From Acidimicrobiales bacterium (GTDB taxonomy: Bacteria; Actinomycetota; Acidimicrobiia; Acidimicrobiales; RAAP-2): DNA of 64,000 bases. The position numbers and the translations under genes were made by a program. Below are positions 54,991-63,625 of the stretch, piece after piece (the stretch's first letter is position 1; each line of letters opens with the position of its first letter). The stretch lies in contig JADGOE010000003.1 of assembly GCA_017883135.1 (NCBI GenBank), positions 1 to 64,000 of the forward strand. Reading direction: 5' to 3'. The notes under the pieces are model-generated. The model searched no databases. It had not been told where the DNA came from and saw nothing but the letters and a program-made list of their open reading frames with translations.

Positions 54991-55847
54991 TCGATCCGAT
55001 ACCGGCCGTTCCCCACCTGGAGGAAGGCGCCGGGCCGGGCACCGCCGAGGAGTTGCCGGACCCGGAGCCGGCGGGCGACCCGGTCATGAGCCTGCAGGGC
55101 GTCACCGTGGCCTTTGCCGGCCGCAAGGCGGTGCGCGACGTGAGCTTCGACGTCCACGTGGGTGAGATCACCGCGCTGATCGGACCCTCCGGCTCGGGAA
55201 AGACCACCCTGCTCCGCGCCCTCAACCGGATGCACGACACGGTGCGGACGGCCTCGGTCACCGGAACCGTCCTGCTCGACGGCACCGACATCTACGCACC
55301 GACCACCGATCCGACCCTGCTCAGGTCGCGGGTGGGCATGGTGTTCCAGCGGCCCAACCCCTTCCCCACCATGAGCATCTATGAGAACGCGGTGGCCGGG
55401 CTCCGGTTCAACGGGGTGCGCAAGAAGGCACTCCTCGACGAGGCGGCGGAGTCCGCGCTGGTCGCCGCCGTGTTGTGGGACAGCGTGCGCGACCGGCTGA
55501 ATGCCCACGCCAGCACCTTGTCCGGCGGTGAGCAGCAGCGCCTGTGCATCGCCCGGGCCTTGGCCGTCGAGCCCGAGGTGCTGTTGATGGACGAGCCGAC
55601 CTCGGCCCTCGACCCCATCGCCACCAAGCGCATCGAGGAGCTGGTCGGTGAGCTCAAGCACCGGGTCACCATCATCATCGTCACCCACAACATGCAGCAG
55701 GCCATGCGGGTCTCCGACCGGTGCGCCTTCCTGCTGATGGGCGAGGACAAGGCCGGCGAGCTGATCGAGTTCGGTTCGACGGCCAAGCTGTTCAGCGAGC
55801 CCTCGGACCCCCGGACCCTGGACTACGTGAACGGTCGCTTCGGCTGA
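54987..55847 (+). CDS. pstB: Phosphate ABC transporter ATPase PstB
   Basis: A 286-residue ABC ATPase. Walker A GPSGSGKTTLLRALNRM, the PstB-type Q-loop VFQRPNPFPTMSIYENA, signature LSGGEQQRLCIARALA, Walker B LLMDEPTSALDP and H-loop IIIVTHNMQQAMRV. A 35-residue acidic, Pro-rich N-terminal extension precedes the fold. It powers PstCA. No phoU follows; the next gene is a response regulator on the opposite strand. Confidence 0.96.
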   Translation: MIDPIPAVPHLEEGAGPGTAEELPDPEPAGDPVMSLQGVTVAFAGRKAVRDVSFDVHVGEITALIGPSGSGKTTLLRALNRMHDTVRTASVTGTVLLDGTDIYAPTTDPTLLRSRVGMVFQRPNPFPTMSIYENAVAGLRFNGVRKKALLDEAAESALVAAVLWDSVRDRLNAHASTLSGGEQQRLCIARALAVEPEVLLMDEPTSALDPIATKRIEELVGELKHRVTIIIVTHNMQQAMRVSDRCAFLLMGEDKAGELIEFGSTAKLFSEPSDPRTLDYVNGRFG

Positions 55848-55870
55848 GCCTGCCGTTCCGGCCCCGGTTG

Positions 55871-56716
55871 CTACGCGCTGACGGCCTCGTCCCGGACCGA
55901 CAGCCCCTGACCACGGGCGCCCTCGGACCCCCGGCGGGACGGCGGGGCCATCCTGGTGCCGTCCGGGTCGATCCGGAATCCGACGCCCCGCACCGTGACG
56001 ATGTACTGCGGGTCGGCCGGGTCGGGCTCGAGCTTGGCGCGCAGGCGGTGGATGTGGGTGTCGAGGGTCCGGCTGTCCGAGAGGTACCGGTCGGGCCAGA
56101 GCATGTCGATCAGCTCGTCGCGTGTGCGGACCCGCCGGGCCGGCGTGAGCAGCACCGCCAACAGGTCGAACTCCCGTCGGGAGAGGTGGGTCTTGTGGCC
56201 TTCGACGGTCACCTCTCGGCGCACGAAGTCGACCGCGACCGAGCCGAAGGCGGCATCAGGCCGCTGATCGTCGAGGAGCAGGTACGGGCCGATGGCGGTC
56301 TCCGACGCGGTGATCGGCGCCAGCGGATCGGAGGGAGGTGACACCCTGCGAAGGATGGCGTGCATCCGGGCGATGAGCTCCCGCAGCCGGAACGGCTTGG
56401 TGACATAGCCTGCCGCACCCAGCTCCAGGCCGAGGACGACGTCGAGCTCGGTGTCGACCGCGCTCACCATCACGATGGGGACCTGGGTGATGGCGCGCAT
56501 CCTGCGGCAGACCTCGATGCCGTGCATCCCGGGCAGGAGCATGTCGAGGAGCACGATGTCCGGTTGGCGTGCGGCGAACAGGCGGAGGCCTTCGGGACCG
56601 TCGGCCGCAACCTCGACGTCGAACCCGTCGCGGCCGAGGCCGGAGGCCAGCGCCTGACGGTAGGACTCCTCGTCCTCGATCACCAGCACTCTGACGCTCT
56701 CACCGTCGGCGACCAT
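55871..56716 (-). CDS. OmpR-family response regulator, near pst
   Basis: A 281-residue regulator (ATG at 56716; an ATG at 56734 is also possible). The receiver domain shows RVLVIEDEESYRQAL, the phospho-acceptor DIVLLDMLLPG and VTKPFRLREL. After a linker of about 35 residues comes the winged-helix domain (RREFDLLAVLLTPARRVRTRDELIDMLW ... HIHRLRAKLEPDPADPQYIVTVRGVGFRID). No kinase gene is adjacent. The upstream PHO-type promoter and the pst context suggest a PhoP/RegX3-like role. Confidence 0.9.
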   Translation of the reverse strand: MVADGESVRVLVIEDEESYRQALASGLGRDGFDVEVAADGPEGLRLFAARQPDIVLLDMLLPGMHGIEVCRRMRAITQVPIVMVSAVDTELDVVLGLELGAAGYVTKPFRLRELIARMHAILRRVSPPSDPLAPITASETAIGPYLLLDDQRPDAAFGSVAVDFVRREVTVEGHKTHLSRREFDLLAVLLTPARRVRTRDELIDMLWPDRYLSDSRTLDTHIHRLRAKLEPDPADPQYIVTVRGVGFRIDPDGTRMAPPSRRGSEGARGQGLSVRDEAVSA

Positions 56717-56738
56717 ATAGGGGCAACCTCCCATCCGG

Positions 56739-56760
56739 ACCTTAGGAAAGCCAGGTGAAC
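56739..56760 (-). promoter_or_regulatory. PHO-type promoter of first response regulator
   Basis: On the minus strand GTTCACC (56754-56760) is followed by exactly 9 bases and TAAGGT (56739-56744), 22 nt before the regulator ATG. The spacing is the same as at pstS. Only one clear repeat is present here; the 11 bp upstream (GTTGTC) is degenerate. Confidence 0.75.
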
Positions 56761-56859
56761 GCAAGACAACGCCCGGGCGACACCGGGGTGATCGTTCTGT
56801 GAACATTGTGGGGCAGGCAGGCGGGTGCCCTGGTGGTCCGTCGGGGCCAGACCCGGAGC

Positions 56860-57228
56860 TCAGGTGAGCGACCCGAGGGCCAGGCCCGCCGCAGCACTCA
56901 CCAGGCCCGCACCCAGGCTGAGCACCACGTTGGCAGCGGTGGGCGACCATTCGCCGTTCTCCAGCAGGCGTACGGTGTCGAAGGTCAGGGTGGAGAACGT
57001 CGTGTAGGAGCCGATGAGGCCGGTGCCACACACGGTCAGCCAGGTCGTGGAGATTCCGTGGTGGAGCTCGGAGCCGACCAGCACCCCGAGCACCAGCGAA
57101 CCGCTCACGTTGATCACCAGGGTCCCCAGGGGGAAGTCCGAGCCGGATCGCCGTTGCACCGTCCGGTCGACGAGATAGCGGAGCATCGCCCCCAAGGCGC
57201 CGGCCGCCATCACTCCGGCGATGATCAT
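56860..57228 (-). CDS. crcB: CrcB/Fluc fluoride channel subunit 2
   Basis: A 122-residue protein with four membrane helices. Fluc signatures: GALGAMLRYLVDR, FPLGTLVINVSGSLVLGVL (the Asn of the pore) and GLIGSYTTFSTLTFDTV (the STFS-like Phe track). The ATG overlaps the stop of the other crcB by 4 bp, so the two form a heterodimeric fluoride exporter, as in species with paired genes. Confidence 0.95.
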   Translation of the reverse strand: MIIAGVMAAGALGAMLRYLVDRTVQRRSGSDFPLGTLVINVSGSLVLGVLVGSELHHGISTTWLTVCGTGLIGSYTTFSTLTFDTVRLLENGEWSPTAANVVLSLGAGLVSAAAGLALGSLT

Positions 57229-57794
57229 GACCGGGGCCCGACGCCGTCGCCGTCGCCGACAACGCGATCGGACCCGGACCCGGTGGTGTCGGTCGGAGCC
57301 GAGGGGCCGGTATCGGCGGCGAAGAGGACACCCAGGTCGTCGGGGTCGGGAATGGACCGGTCTCCCCCGATGGCCAGGATGCGGCCACGGACCACGGTGA
57401 TGCCCAGGCCCGCGGCGACCAGGCCCGCTGCCAACGAGGCCAGCAGGTAGAGGGCGCTCGGTCCGACCCGGCCGTGCTGGCCCTGCTGGACGGCCTCGAC
57501 CACCATGGTGGAGAACGTGGTGAACCCTCCGCAGAACCCGATGGCGGCGAAGGGCCTGACGAACCGGGTGGGCGGCCACCGTTCGACCACCAGGGTGACG
57601 ATCACTCCCAAGATGAAGGAGCCGGCAACATTGACCACGAATGTCGGCCACGGGAAGCCGAGGGAGGTGGCGGCCAGGTTGCGGACGACGCCGTAGCGGG
57701 CCAGCGTGCCGATTGCACCGCCACCCGCGATCGCCAGCAGGCGCAGCGGCGGTTCGGGCAGGTGGCGGCTCTCACCGACGTCCGATTCGGCCAC
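57225..57794 (-). CDS. crcB: CrcB/Fluc fluoride channel subunit 1
   Basis: Start GTG at 57794 (GGAGGG 7 nt upstream) gives 189 residues. An ATG at 57842 lies inside the riboswitch core and is therefore unlikely. Four helices with GGGAIGTLARYGVVR, FPWPTFVVNVAGSFILGVIV and GFCGGFTTFSTMVVEAV are the Fluc signatures. A C-terminal tail of about 45 residues (acidic, then Ser/Thr/Gly-rich) is unusual for the family. It exports fluoride with subunit 2, under control of the fluoride riboswitch. Confidence 0.93.
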   Translation of the reverse strand: MAESDVGESRHLPEPPLRLLAIAGGGAIGTLARYGVVRNLAATSLGFPWPTFVVNVAGSFILGVIVTLVVERWPPTRFVRPFAAIGFCGGFTTFSTMVVEAVQQGQHGRVGPSALYLLASLAAGLVAAGLGITVVRGRILAIGGDRSIPDPDDLGVLFAADTGPSAPTDTTGSGSDRVVGDGDGVGPRS

Positions 57795-57830
57795 CCTCGC
57801 TCCCTCCGGTGTCGCGACTCCTGCTGTTCC

Positions 57831-57882
57831 GGTAGGAGCCATCAGCCAAATTCGGCGGTTAGGGCGAGCTCCATCGCCAGGG
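57831..57882 (-). promoter_or_regulatory. Fluoride (crcB) riboswitch
   Basis: On the minus strand the segment carries the conserved blocks of the fluoride aptamer: GGCGATGG, then GCTCGCC, TAACCGCC, and GGCTGATGGCTCCTACC. The first forms a stem with the second (GGCGA/TCGCC). It lies 36 bp upstream of the crcB1 GTG. The translated genes are fluoride channels, the usual target. The conserved blocks are long and specific, so confidence is high. Confidence 0.93.
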
Positions 57883-58001
57883 CGAGTCTACGGCAGGAGC
57901 CCGGGGGAGAGGCGGAGTGATTCAAACCGTAAGGGTCCGCCCGCACACCATTCGTCGACCAATGGGGGAGGGCATGGGCGAAGGCGGCGCCGGGCGGACT
58001 C

Positions 58002-58730
58002 TTACGACTTGAAGCGGTATCCGATCCCTCGGACGGTCACGATGTGCTGGGGGTCGGCCGGGTTGAACTCGATCTTCTTGCGGAGGCGTTTGACGTGGGT
58101 GTCGAGGGTCCGGCTGTCACCCATCTTCCGGTCGCGCCAGATGCGGACCATGCACTGCTTGCGGGTCACCACGTGGCCCGCCTCGGACACCAGCAGTGCC
58201 AACAGGTCGAACTCCTTTCGGGAGAGATCGACCTGTTGCTCCCGCACCATTGCCTCGCGGAGGGAGATGTCGATGCAGACCGGACCGAACGTGTAGACGC
58301 CGTTGGGGGGAGTGGTCTCCGCTGCGTGGGTCTGGCGACCCACCCGGCGGAGCACCGCCCGAGGCCGCGGCGGTTTGGTGACGTGATCGGCTGCCCCGGC
58401 CTCGAGCGCGAGCACTGCATCGAGCTCGTCGTCGCGGGCGGTGACCATGATCACCGGCACGCCCGGGTTGAGGGCGTTGATCCTCCGGAACACGCTGAGG
58501 CCCTGGGAATCGGCCAGCTGCATGTCGAGCAGGATCAACGAGGGGCGGGCCGACGCCAGCAGAGCCACCCCGTCGTCGCCGCCGGCTGCGGTCACCACGT
58601 CGAACCCCTCGACCGACAAGATGGCGGCCAGCGAGTCTCGCGAGGGTGGATCGTCGTCGATGATCAGGATGGTCGGGTGCGCCTCGGGGGGAAGCGTCCC
58701 TTGTTCGACTTCGCGGAAAGCCAGGGTCAT
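58002..58730 (-). CDS. OmpR-family response regulator, second
   Basis: The ATG at 58730 gives 242 residues. The receiver domain shows TILIIDDDPPSRDSL, LILLDMQLADSQG (acceptor Asp, with LAD for the usual LPG) and HVTKPPRPRAVLRR. It is shortened in its last helix. The winged-helix domain (RKEFDLLALLVSEAGHVVTRKQCMVRIW ... HVKRLRKKIEFNPADPQHIVTVRGIGYRF) is complete. No partner kinase is present here. The frame is open back to a GTG at 58979, but that part has no recognisable domain. A PHO-type promoter lies about 250 bp upstream, so the leader is long. Confidence 0.88.
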   Translation of the reverse strand: MTLAFREVEQGTLPPEAHPTILIIDDDPPSRDSLAAILSVEGFDVVTAAGGDDGVALLASARPSLILLDMQLADSQGLSVFRRINALNPGVPVIMVTARDDELDAVLALEAGAADHVTKPPRPRAVLRRVGRQTHAAETTPPNGVYTFGPVCIDISLREAMVREQQVDLSRKEFDLLALLVSEAGHVVTRKQCMVRIWRDRKMGDSRTLDTHVKRLRKKIEFNPADPQHIVTVRGIGYRFKS

Positions 58731-59121
58731 CGCTGGCCCAAGGCTCTCCGGAACAGGGTGCACTCCGTGGGCGCGTGACTCCGTCGACGCGCGCTGGCGG
58801 CCACACCACTGCTGGGTTGCCTCACCGGAGGAGCCGAATGTCGTGCTGTTGCCGTGAGAGGCAGGGGAGGCCAGGCCTCCGGACGGAGCGACCCGGTCAA
58901 CACTGGTACAACACCCGGCCGATCTGCCCGGGCGGGGTGCGTGCACTGGGCTTTGGGATGCGCTGTCATCGAGGTCCACCCTAAGGAGGGCAGGTGAACG
59001 AGACGCGATCGACGCGTCAATGAAAGGTGATCAATGGGTAATCTTCTTCGTCACCCGGGCGCAGCCTGTCTAAGGTCCTTACAGCTGCCGACCAGGGCGA
59101 TCACAGAGGAATCGAGGATCC
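58731..59121. other. Divergent gap between second regulator and pgi
   Basis: The 391 bp carry the long leader of the second regulator (minus strand, open frame without similarity) and the promoter region of pgi. A TAAGGT at about 59072-59077 is a possible -10 for pgi. No gene was found. Confidence 0.55.
58978..58999 (-). promoter_or_regulatory. PHO-type promoter of second response regulator
   Basis: On the minus strand GTTCACC (58993-58999) is followed by 9 bases and TAGGGT (58978-58983), the same geometry as at pstS and the first regulator. The shared block also includes CTG-C-TCCT-AGG between the elements, so the two regulator promoters resemble each other beyond the core motifs. Confidence 0.7.
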
Positions 59122-60777
59122 ATGGACCCGAATGGTGAAGTGGTGGACCTGCCCGACACCGAGGAGTGGCATCGGCTCCGCGAACACTTCGGGGTGATCC
59201 GCGAGCGGCACCTGCGGGAGCTCTTCGCCGCCGACCCCGACCGCGGGAAGCGGATGACGATCACGGCCGGGGACCTCTCACTCGACTTCTCGAAGCACCG
59301 GGTGACCGACGAGACCATGGCCGCGCTGATGGCCGTGGCTCGCCGGTCCGGCGTAGAGGAGCGTAGGGATGCCATGTTCGCCGGCCGGCATATCAACACC
59401 ACCGAGGATCGCGCGGTGTTGCACGTGGCCCTGCGGTTGCCGCGCGACGCCACGCTCGAGGTCGATGGGCAGGACGTCGTGGCCGACGTGCACCGGGTAC
59501 TCGATCGGATGGGCCGGGTGGCCGACCGCATCCGCTCCGGCGAGTGGACGGGCCAGACCGGTAAGCGGATCACCACGGTGGTCAACATCGGCATCGGAGG
59601 GTCCGACCTGGGGCCGGCCATGGCCTACGAGGCGCTGGCGGACTACGCCACCCCGGACATCACCTGCCGCTTCGTGTCCAACATCGACCCGGTCGACTTC
59701 TACAACAAGACTCACGACCTCGACCCGCACCAGACGCTGTTCGTGGTCAGTTCGAAGACCTTCACCACCCTCGAGACGCTGACCAACGCCGGGGCGGCCC
59801 GGCGTTGGCTGTTGGAGGGAGTGGGCGGTGGGGACGAGGCGGTGGCCCGACACTTCGTGGCCGTGTCCACCAACGAGGCAGGTGTCACCGCCTTCGGCAT
59901 CGACCCGGCCAACATGTTCGGCTTCTGGGACTGGGTGGGCGGCCGCTACTCCTACGACTCGGCCATCGGGTTCTCCTTGATGGTTGCCATCGGCCCCGAG
60001 GCGTTCGCCGACATGCTGGCCGGCTTCCATACCATCGACGAGCATTTTGCCACCGCCCCGCTCGAGGCCAATCTGCCGGCAATCCAGGGCATGCTCAACG
60101 TCTGGTACAACAACCTCTTCGGGGCGGAGACCCACGCGGTCCTCCCCTACAGCCAGCGCCTGGCCCGGTTTCCGGCCTACCTGCAACAGCTGACCATGGA
60201 GTCCAACGGCAAATCGGTCCGGCGTGACGGGTCACCGGTGTTGGGCCGGACCGGTGAGATCTTCTGGGGTGAACCGGGGACCAACGGCCAGCACGCCTTC
60301 TACCAGCTCCTCCACCAGGGCACCACGCTGGTTCCCGTCGACTTCATCGGGTTCGCCGAATCGACCCACGAGAACGGCGATCAGCAGGACCTGCTGATGT
60401 CCAACTGCTTCGCCCAGGCCAAGGCGCTGGCTTTCGGACGCACGGCTGGCGAGGTGGCAGCCGAGGGTGCCCCCCCGGCGGTGGTGGCCCACAAGGTGAT
60501 GCCGGGCAACCACCCGAGCTCGACCATCCTCGCCCCGAAGTTGACCCCGTCGGTCCTCGGCCAGTTGGTCGCCCTCTACGAGCACACCGTCTTCACCGAA
60601 GGGGCGGTGTGGGGAATCGATTCGTTCGACCAGTGGGGGGTGGAGCTCGGGAAGGTGATGGCGATGCAGTTGGCACCGACCCTGACCGCAGCCGGCCCAC
60701 CCGATCTTCGTGGCCAGGACAGTTCGACGGCCGGGTTGGTGAACCGCTATCGGTCCCTGCGCGGGCGCAAGGTGTGA
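59122..60777 (+). CDS. pgi: Glucose-6-phosphate isomerase
   Basis: A 551-residue enzyme that interconverts glucose 6-phosphate and fructose 6-phosphate. Conserved motifs: [20 protein letters not shown], the [15 protein letters not shown] phosphate site, [12 protein letters not shown], the catalytic-Glu segment MESNGKSV, and near the end [25 protein letters not shown]. Length is standard. It is convergent with the desaturase (4 bp apart). Confidence 0.98.
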   Translation: MDPNGEVVDLPDTEEWHRLREHFGVIRERHLRELFAADPDRGKRMTITAGDLSLDFSKHRVTDETMAALMAVARRSGVEERRDAMFAGRHINTTEDRAVLHVALRLPRDATLEVDGQDVVADVHRVLDRMGRVADRIRSGEWTGQTGKRITTVVNIGIGGSDLGPAMAYEALADYATPDITCRFVSNIDPVDFYNKTHDLDPHQTLFVVSSKTFTTLETLTNAGAARRWLLEGVGGGDEAVARHFVAVSTNEAGVTAFGIDPANMFGFWDWVGGRYSYDSAIGFSLMVAIGPEAFADMLAGFHTIDEHFATAPLEANLPAIQGMLNVWYNNLFGAETHAVLPYSQRLARFPAYLQQLTMESNGKSVRRDGSPVLGRTGEIFWGEPGTNGQHAFYQLLHQGTTLVPVDFIGFAESTHENGDQQDLLMSNCFAQAKALAFGRTAGEVAAEGAPPAVVAHKVMPGNHPSSTILAPKLTPSVLGQLVALYEHTVFTEGAVWGIDSFDQWGVELGKVMAMQLAPTLTAAGPPDLRGQDSSTAGLVNRYRSLRGRKV

Positions 60778-60781
60778 TCGA

Positions 60782-61765
60782 TCAGGCCGGTCTGGCAGGG
60801 TCCGCGGTTCCGGCCGAGGCCAATGCTTTCCACAGCGAGCGGTAGTTGGGGTAGGTCAGTCCCGCGGTGACGTAGCCGGCCCGCTCCAGCTCGGCGTGGA
60901 ACTTCGGGAGGTTGCGCCACGGGATGCCCATGTCGACGTGGTGGGCCAGGTGCCATCCGGTGTTGTACGGCACGAACCAGAACCGGGCCAGCCAGCCCTG
61001 GTGAACGTTGTGGGTGGTCACCCGGCGGTCGGAGCCGGCCACGAGTCCACCGTGCTCGGCGATGGCCCGGAGCCGGTTGATCACCCGCCACTGGGTCATC
61101 CAGGGGAGCCACCACAGGAGCGGGTAGATCCACCAGCGGCCGGTGGCCGCCCACAGTGACGCCCACAGGACGACCTGCACTCCGAGGATGGACAGCGAGA
61201 CCGGACGGAACGCCTTGCTCCTCAAGGCCTTGAACAGGGGCGTGAAGTTCTTCCAACCAGAGATGCCCACCACGTCGCGGACCAGGCGGCGGGCCAGGGT
61301 GCGCCGGTCGCAGGGGTAGCCGCGATAGAAGGCGATGTCGGGCTCGTTGGGCCCGAACTCCTCTTTGTGGTGCGCGAAGTGGCCCCGTCGGTAGATGGAG
61401 ATCGGCGTCCAGGTCGGGTAGGCGATGAGCCAGGTGCCCACCCAGTCGTTCCACCGCTTGTTGGTGAAGAGGAGCTTGTGGGCCGCCTCGTGCATCAAGA
61501 TGGCGAAGCGTGCGTACACCGGACCCATCAAGAGGAATGCAGCCAGGTAGGCCGCGGGACGGTCGATCCATACCGCTCCGCCGATCAGGACGGCCACCCA
61601 GAACCACACGGCGACCACGGTGATGGCGTTGCGGACATCGTCGATCCGGCGGAGTTGGTGCCGGAGCTCGGACCGGCACATGCCGTTCTCCCGGAGGCGG
61701 TCGGTGGGGAGGACCTCCGGGCGGTCGGCCTCATCGAGCACCATGGTGGACGCCACGATGGGCAT
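60782..61765 (-). CDS. Fatty acid desaturase-like membrane enzyme
   Basis: A protein of about 327 residues with four or more membrane segments. Three His boxes of the membrane di-iron family are present: HEAAH, HFAHH (after RRG) and HLAHH, with a fourth H (HNVHQ) between. It would desaturate or hydroxylate a fatty acyl or related lipid substrate using O2. The ATG at 61765 is used; an ATG at 61744 is also possible. Divergent from the PaaX-like regulator with only 18 bp between. Confidence 0.88.
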   Translation of the reverse strand: MPIVASTMVLDEADRPEVLPTDRLRENGMCRSELRHQLRRIDDVRNAITVVAVWFWVAVLIGGAVWIDRPAAYLAAFLLMGPVYARFAILMHEAAHKLLFTNKRWNDWVGTWLIAYPTWTPISIYRRGHFAHHKEEFGPNEPDIAFYRGYPCDRRTLARRLVRDVVGISGWKNFTPLFKALRSKAFRPVSLSILGVQVVLWASLWAATGRWWIYPLLWWLPWMTQWRVINRLRAIAEHGGLVAGSDRRVTTHNVHQGWLARFWFVPYNTGWHLAHHVDMGIPWRNLPKFHAELERAGYVTAGLTYPNYRSLWKALASAGTADPARPA

Positions 61766-61783
61766 ATTACAATCAGTGAACAG

Positions 61784-62566
61784 ATGACGCAAGAGAGTGA
61801 GATCACTCAGGACACGGTGCGGGACCGCCGGGCTCCGTTCACGGCCCGGTCGGTGCTGGCCAGTGCCCTGCTGGGCGAGGATCCCCCGGAGCTGCCGGTG
61901 GCCCATCTGGTGCACCTGGCCGACCTGTTCGGCATCAACCAGAACCGGGCCCGCGTGGCCCTCAGTCGGATGTCAGCCGCCGGGGAGGTGACCACCGACG
62001 GCAGGGGCCGGTACCGGCTGGCCGGCCGCCTCCTCGACCGCCAGGAGCGCCAAGAGGAGAGCCGACGGGGCCGCACCCGTCCGTGGAACCGGCAGTGGCG
62101 CCTGGTGGTGGTGACCACCTCGGGCAGCTCGGCCGAGGACCGCGCCGCTCGGCGCAAGCGGCTGATGCTGGCCCGCCTGGCGGAGCAGCGGGAGGGGTTC
62201 TGGCTACGTCCCGACAACACCGACCTCCGACCGGATCCGGCCGGCGACGCCGACTTCGCGCTGTACACCGGGGTCCCCGACGCCGATCCGGTCCGACTGG
62301 CCGCCGAGCTGTGGGACCTCGAGGGTTGGGCTGGTCGGGCCACCGAGCTGTGCACCCGGCTGGACCGGCTCCCGGCCAAAGGTCCGGCTGATCTGGCCCC
62401 CGGGTTCGAGCTCTCCGCAGCCGTGCTCCGCCACCTGCAGGCGGACCCTCTACTGCCGGCCGAACTGCTGGTGGGGACCTGGCCGGGTCCCGCGCTGCGT
62501 GGGATCTACGACCAGTGGGACCGGCGCTATCGCCAGGTGCTTCGGGCGTGGGCCCGGACGGCCTGA
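61784..62566 (+). CDS. PaaX-type transcription regulator
   Basis: A 260-residue protein. Winged HTH near the N-terminus (LVHLADLFGINQNRARVALSRMSAAGEVTTDGRGRYRL), then the PaaX central region (WNRQWRLVVVTTS) and C-terminal (RGIYDQWDRRYRQVLRAW) segments. PaaX-type proteins repress acyl-CoA-linked catabolic operons. It is divergent from the desaturase with an 18-bp gap, so each promoter lies in the other gene's 5' end or a start is further in. It may control the desaturase. Confidence 0.85.
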   Translation: MTQESEITQDTVRDRRAPFTARSVLASALLGEDPPELPVAHLVHLADLFGINQNRARVALSRMSAAGEVTTDGRGRYRLAGRLLDRQERQEESRRGRTRPWNRQWRLVVVTTSGSSAEDRAARRKRLMLARLAEQREGFWLRPDNTDLRPDPAGDADFALYTGVPDADPVRLAAELWDLEGWAGRATELCTRLDRLPAKGPADLAPGFELSAAVLRHLQADPLLPAELLVGTWPGPALRGIYDQWDRRYRQVLRAWARTA

Positions 62567-62682
62567 CCGGTGCGACCCCTGCCGAAGGAGCAGGCACCGG
62601 CGGTCTCCCGTCGGGAGCCTTAGGATCCCATCCTCGGCGCGCACGGCCATGCCGGGGAACGCTCGATCCGATCGGAGGGGGA

Positions 62683-63537
62683 ATGACCGAACCCAGTGAC
62701 CAGGCACCGTTTGCCGGCCGGGTAGTGGTGATCACCGGGGGGGCGCGCGGGCAGGGGCGCAGCCATGCCGCCGAACTGGCCCGACTGGGCGCCGATGTAG
62801 CGGTATGCGATCTCTGCCACGACGTGGCCAGCGTCGGTTATCCGCTGGCCACCGAGGACGACCTCGCCGAGACGGCCCGGCTGGTCGCCGACCAGGGCCG
62901 CCGGTGCGTGTCATCCGTGGTCGACGTGCGGGACCTCGACGCCATGGTGGCCTTCGTCGACGAGGTCCGGACCGAGCTGGGCTCGGTGGACATCCTGGTG
63001 GCCAACGCCGGCGTCTCGGCGCTTGGGTCGATCTGCACCATGGATGCCTCCGAGTGGAGCGAGACCATCGACATCAATCTGACCGGCGTGTTCAACGCGA
63101 TGCGGGCGGCGGCGCCGCATATGCGGCGACAGCGCTGGGGCCGGATGATCGGCATCTCCTCGATGATGGGCCGCTCGGCAAACCCGGGCATTCCGGCCTA
63201 CGTGGCCTCCAAGTGGGGGGTGATCGGCCTGTGTAAGTCGGTGGCCCTGGAGCTGGCTGGCTTCGGGGTGACGGTGAACGCCATCGCACCGGGCAACATC
63301 TCCACACCGATGATCCACAACGACGCGCTCTATGCCCTCATGCGGCCCGACCTCGACCATCCGACCAGGGAGGACGTCGCACCGGCCATGGCCGGTCTCC
63401 ACGCGCAGCCGGTCCCGTGGATCGAGCCCGAGGAGATCACGGCAGCGGTGGTCTTCCTGGCCTCCGAGGGCGCGCGCCACATCACCGGCTCGGTGATCGA
63501 TGTGGATGCCGGGGCCTCGGCCCGGTTTACCGCCTGA
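62683..63537 (+). CDS. Mycofactocin-type SDR oxidoreductase
   Basis: A 284-residue short-chain dehydrogenase. Cofactor motif ITGGARGQGRSHA, the insertion CDLCHDVASVGYPLATEDDLAETARLV typical of TIGR03971 mycofactocin-coupled enzymes, NAG motif VANAGVSALG, and the active site SS ... YVASK. The cofactor is held tightly and is recycled through mycofactocin in this subfamily. The substrate is an unknown alcohol or ketone. The ATG follows GGAGGGGG. Confidence 0.94.
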   Translation: MTEPSDQAPFAGRVVVITGGARGQGRSHAAELARLGADVAVCDLCHDVASVGYPLATEDDLAETARLVADQGRRCVSSVVDVRDLDAMVAFVDEVRTELGSVDILVANAGVSALGSICTMDASEWSETIDINLTGVFNAMRAAAPHMRRQRWGRMIGISSMMGRSANPGIPAYVASKWGVIGLCKSVALELAGFGVTVNAIAPGNISTPMIHNDALYALMRPDLDHPTREDVAPAMAGLHAQPVPWIEPEEITAAVVFLASEGARHITGSVIDVDAGASARFTA

Positions 63538-63625
63538 GTGCACTGCCGCCGGTGGTGTCCCCGGCGGTCGGGTCCCCGCGGCCCTCAGCCCGACCCTCAG
63601 CCCGGCACGTCGCTGGGCGAACGGG

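Noticed and set aside
57795-57842. Longer crcB1 start at ATG 57842
   Set aside because: The ATG is a conserved part of the fluoride aptamer and lacks a ribosome-binding site; GTG 57794 has a good one.
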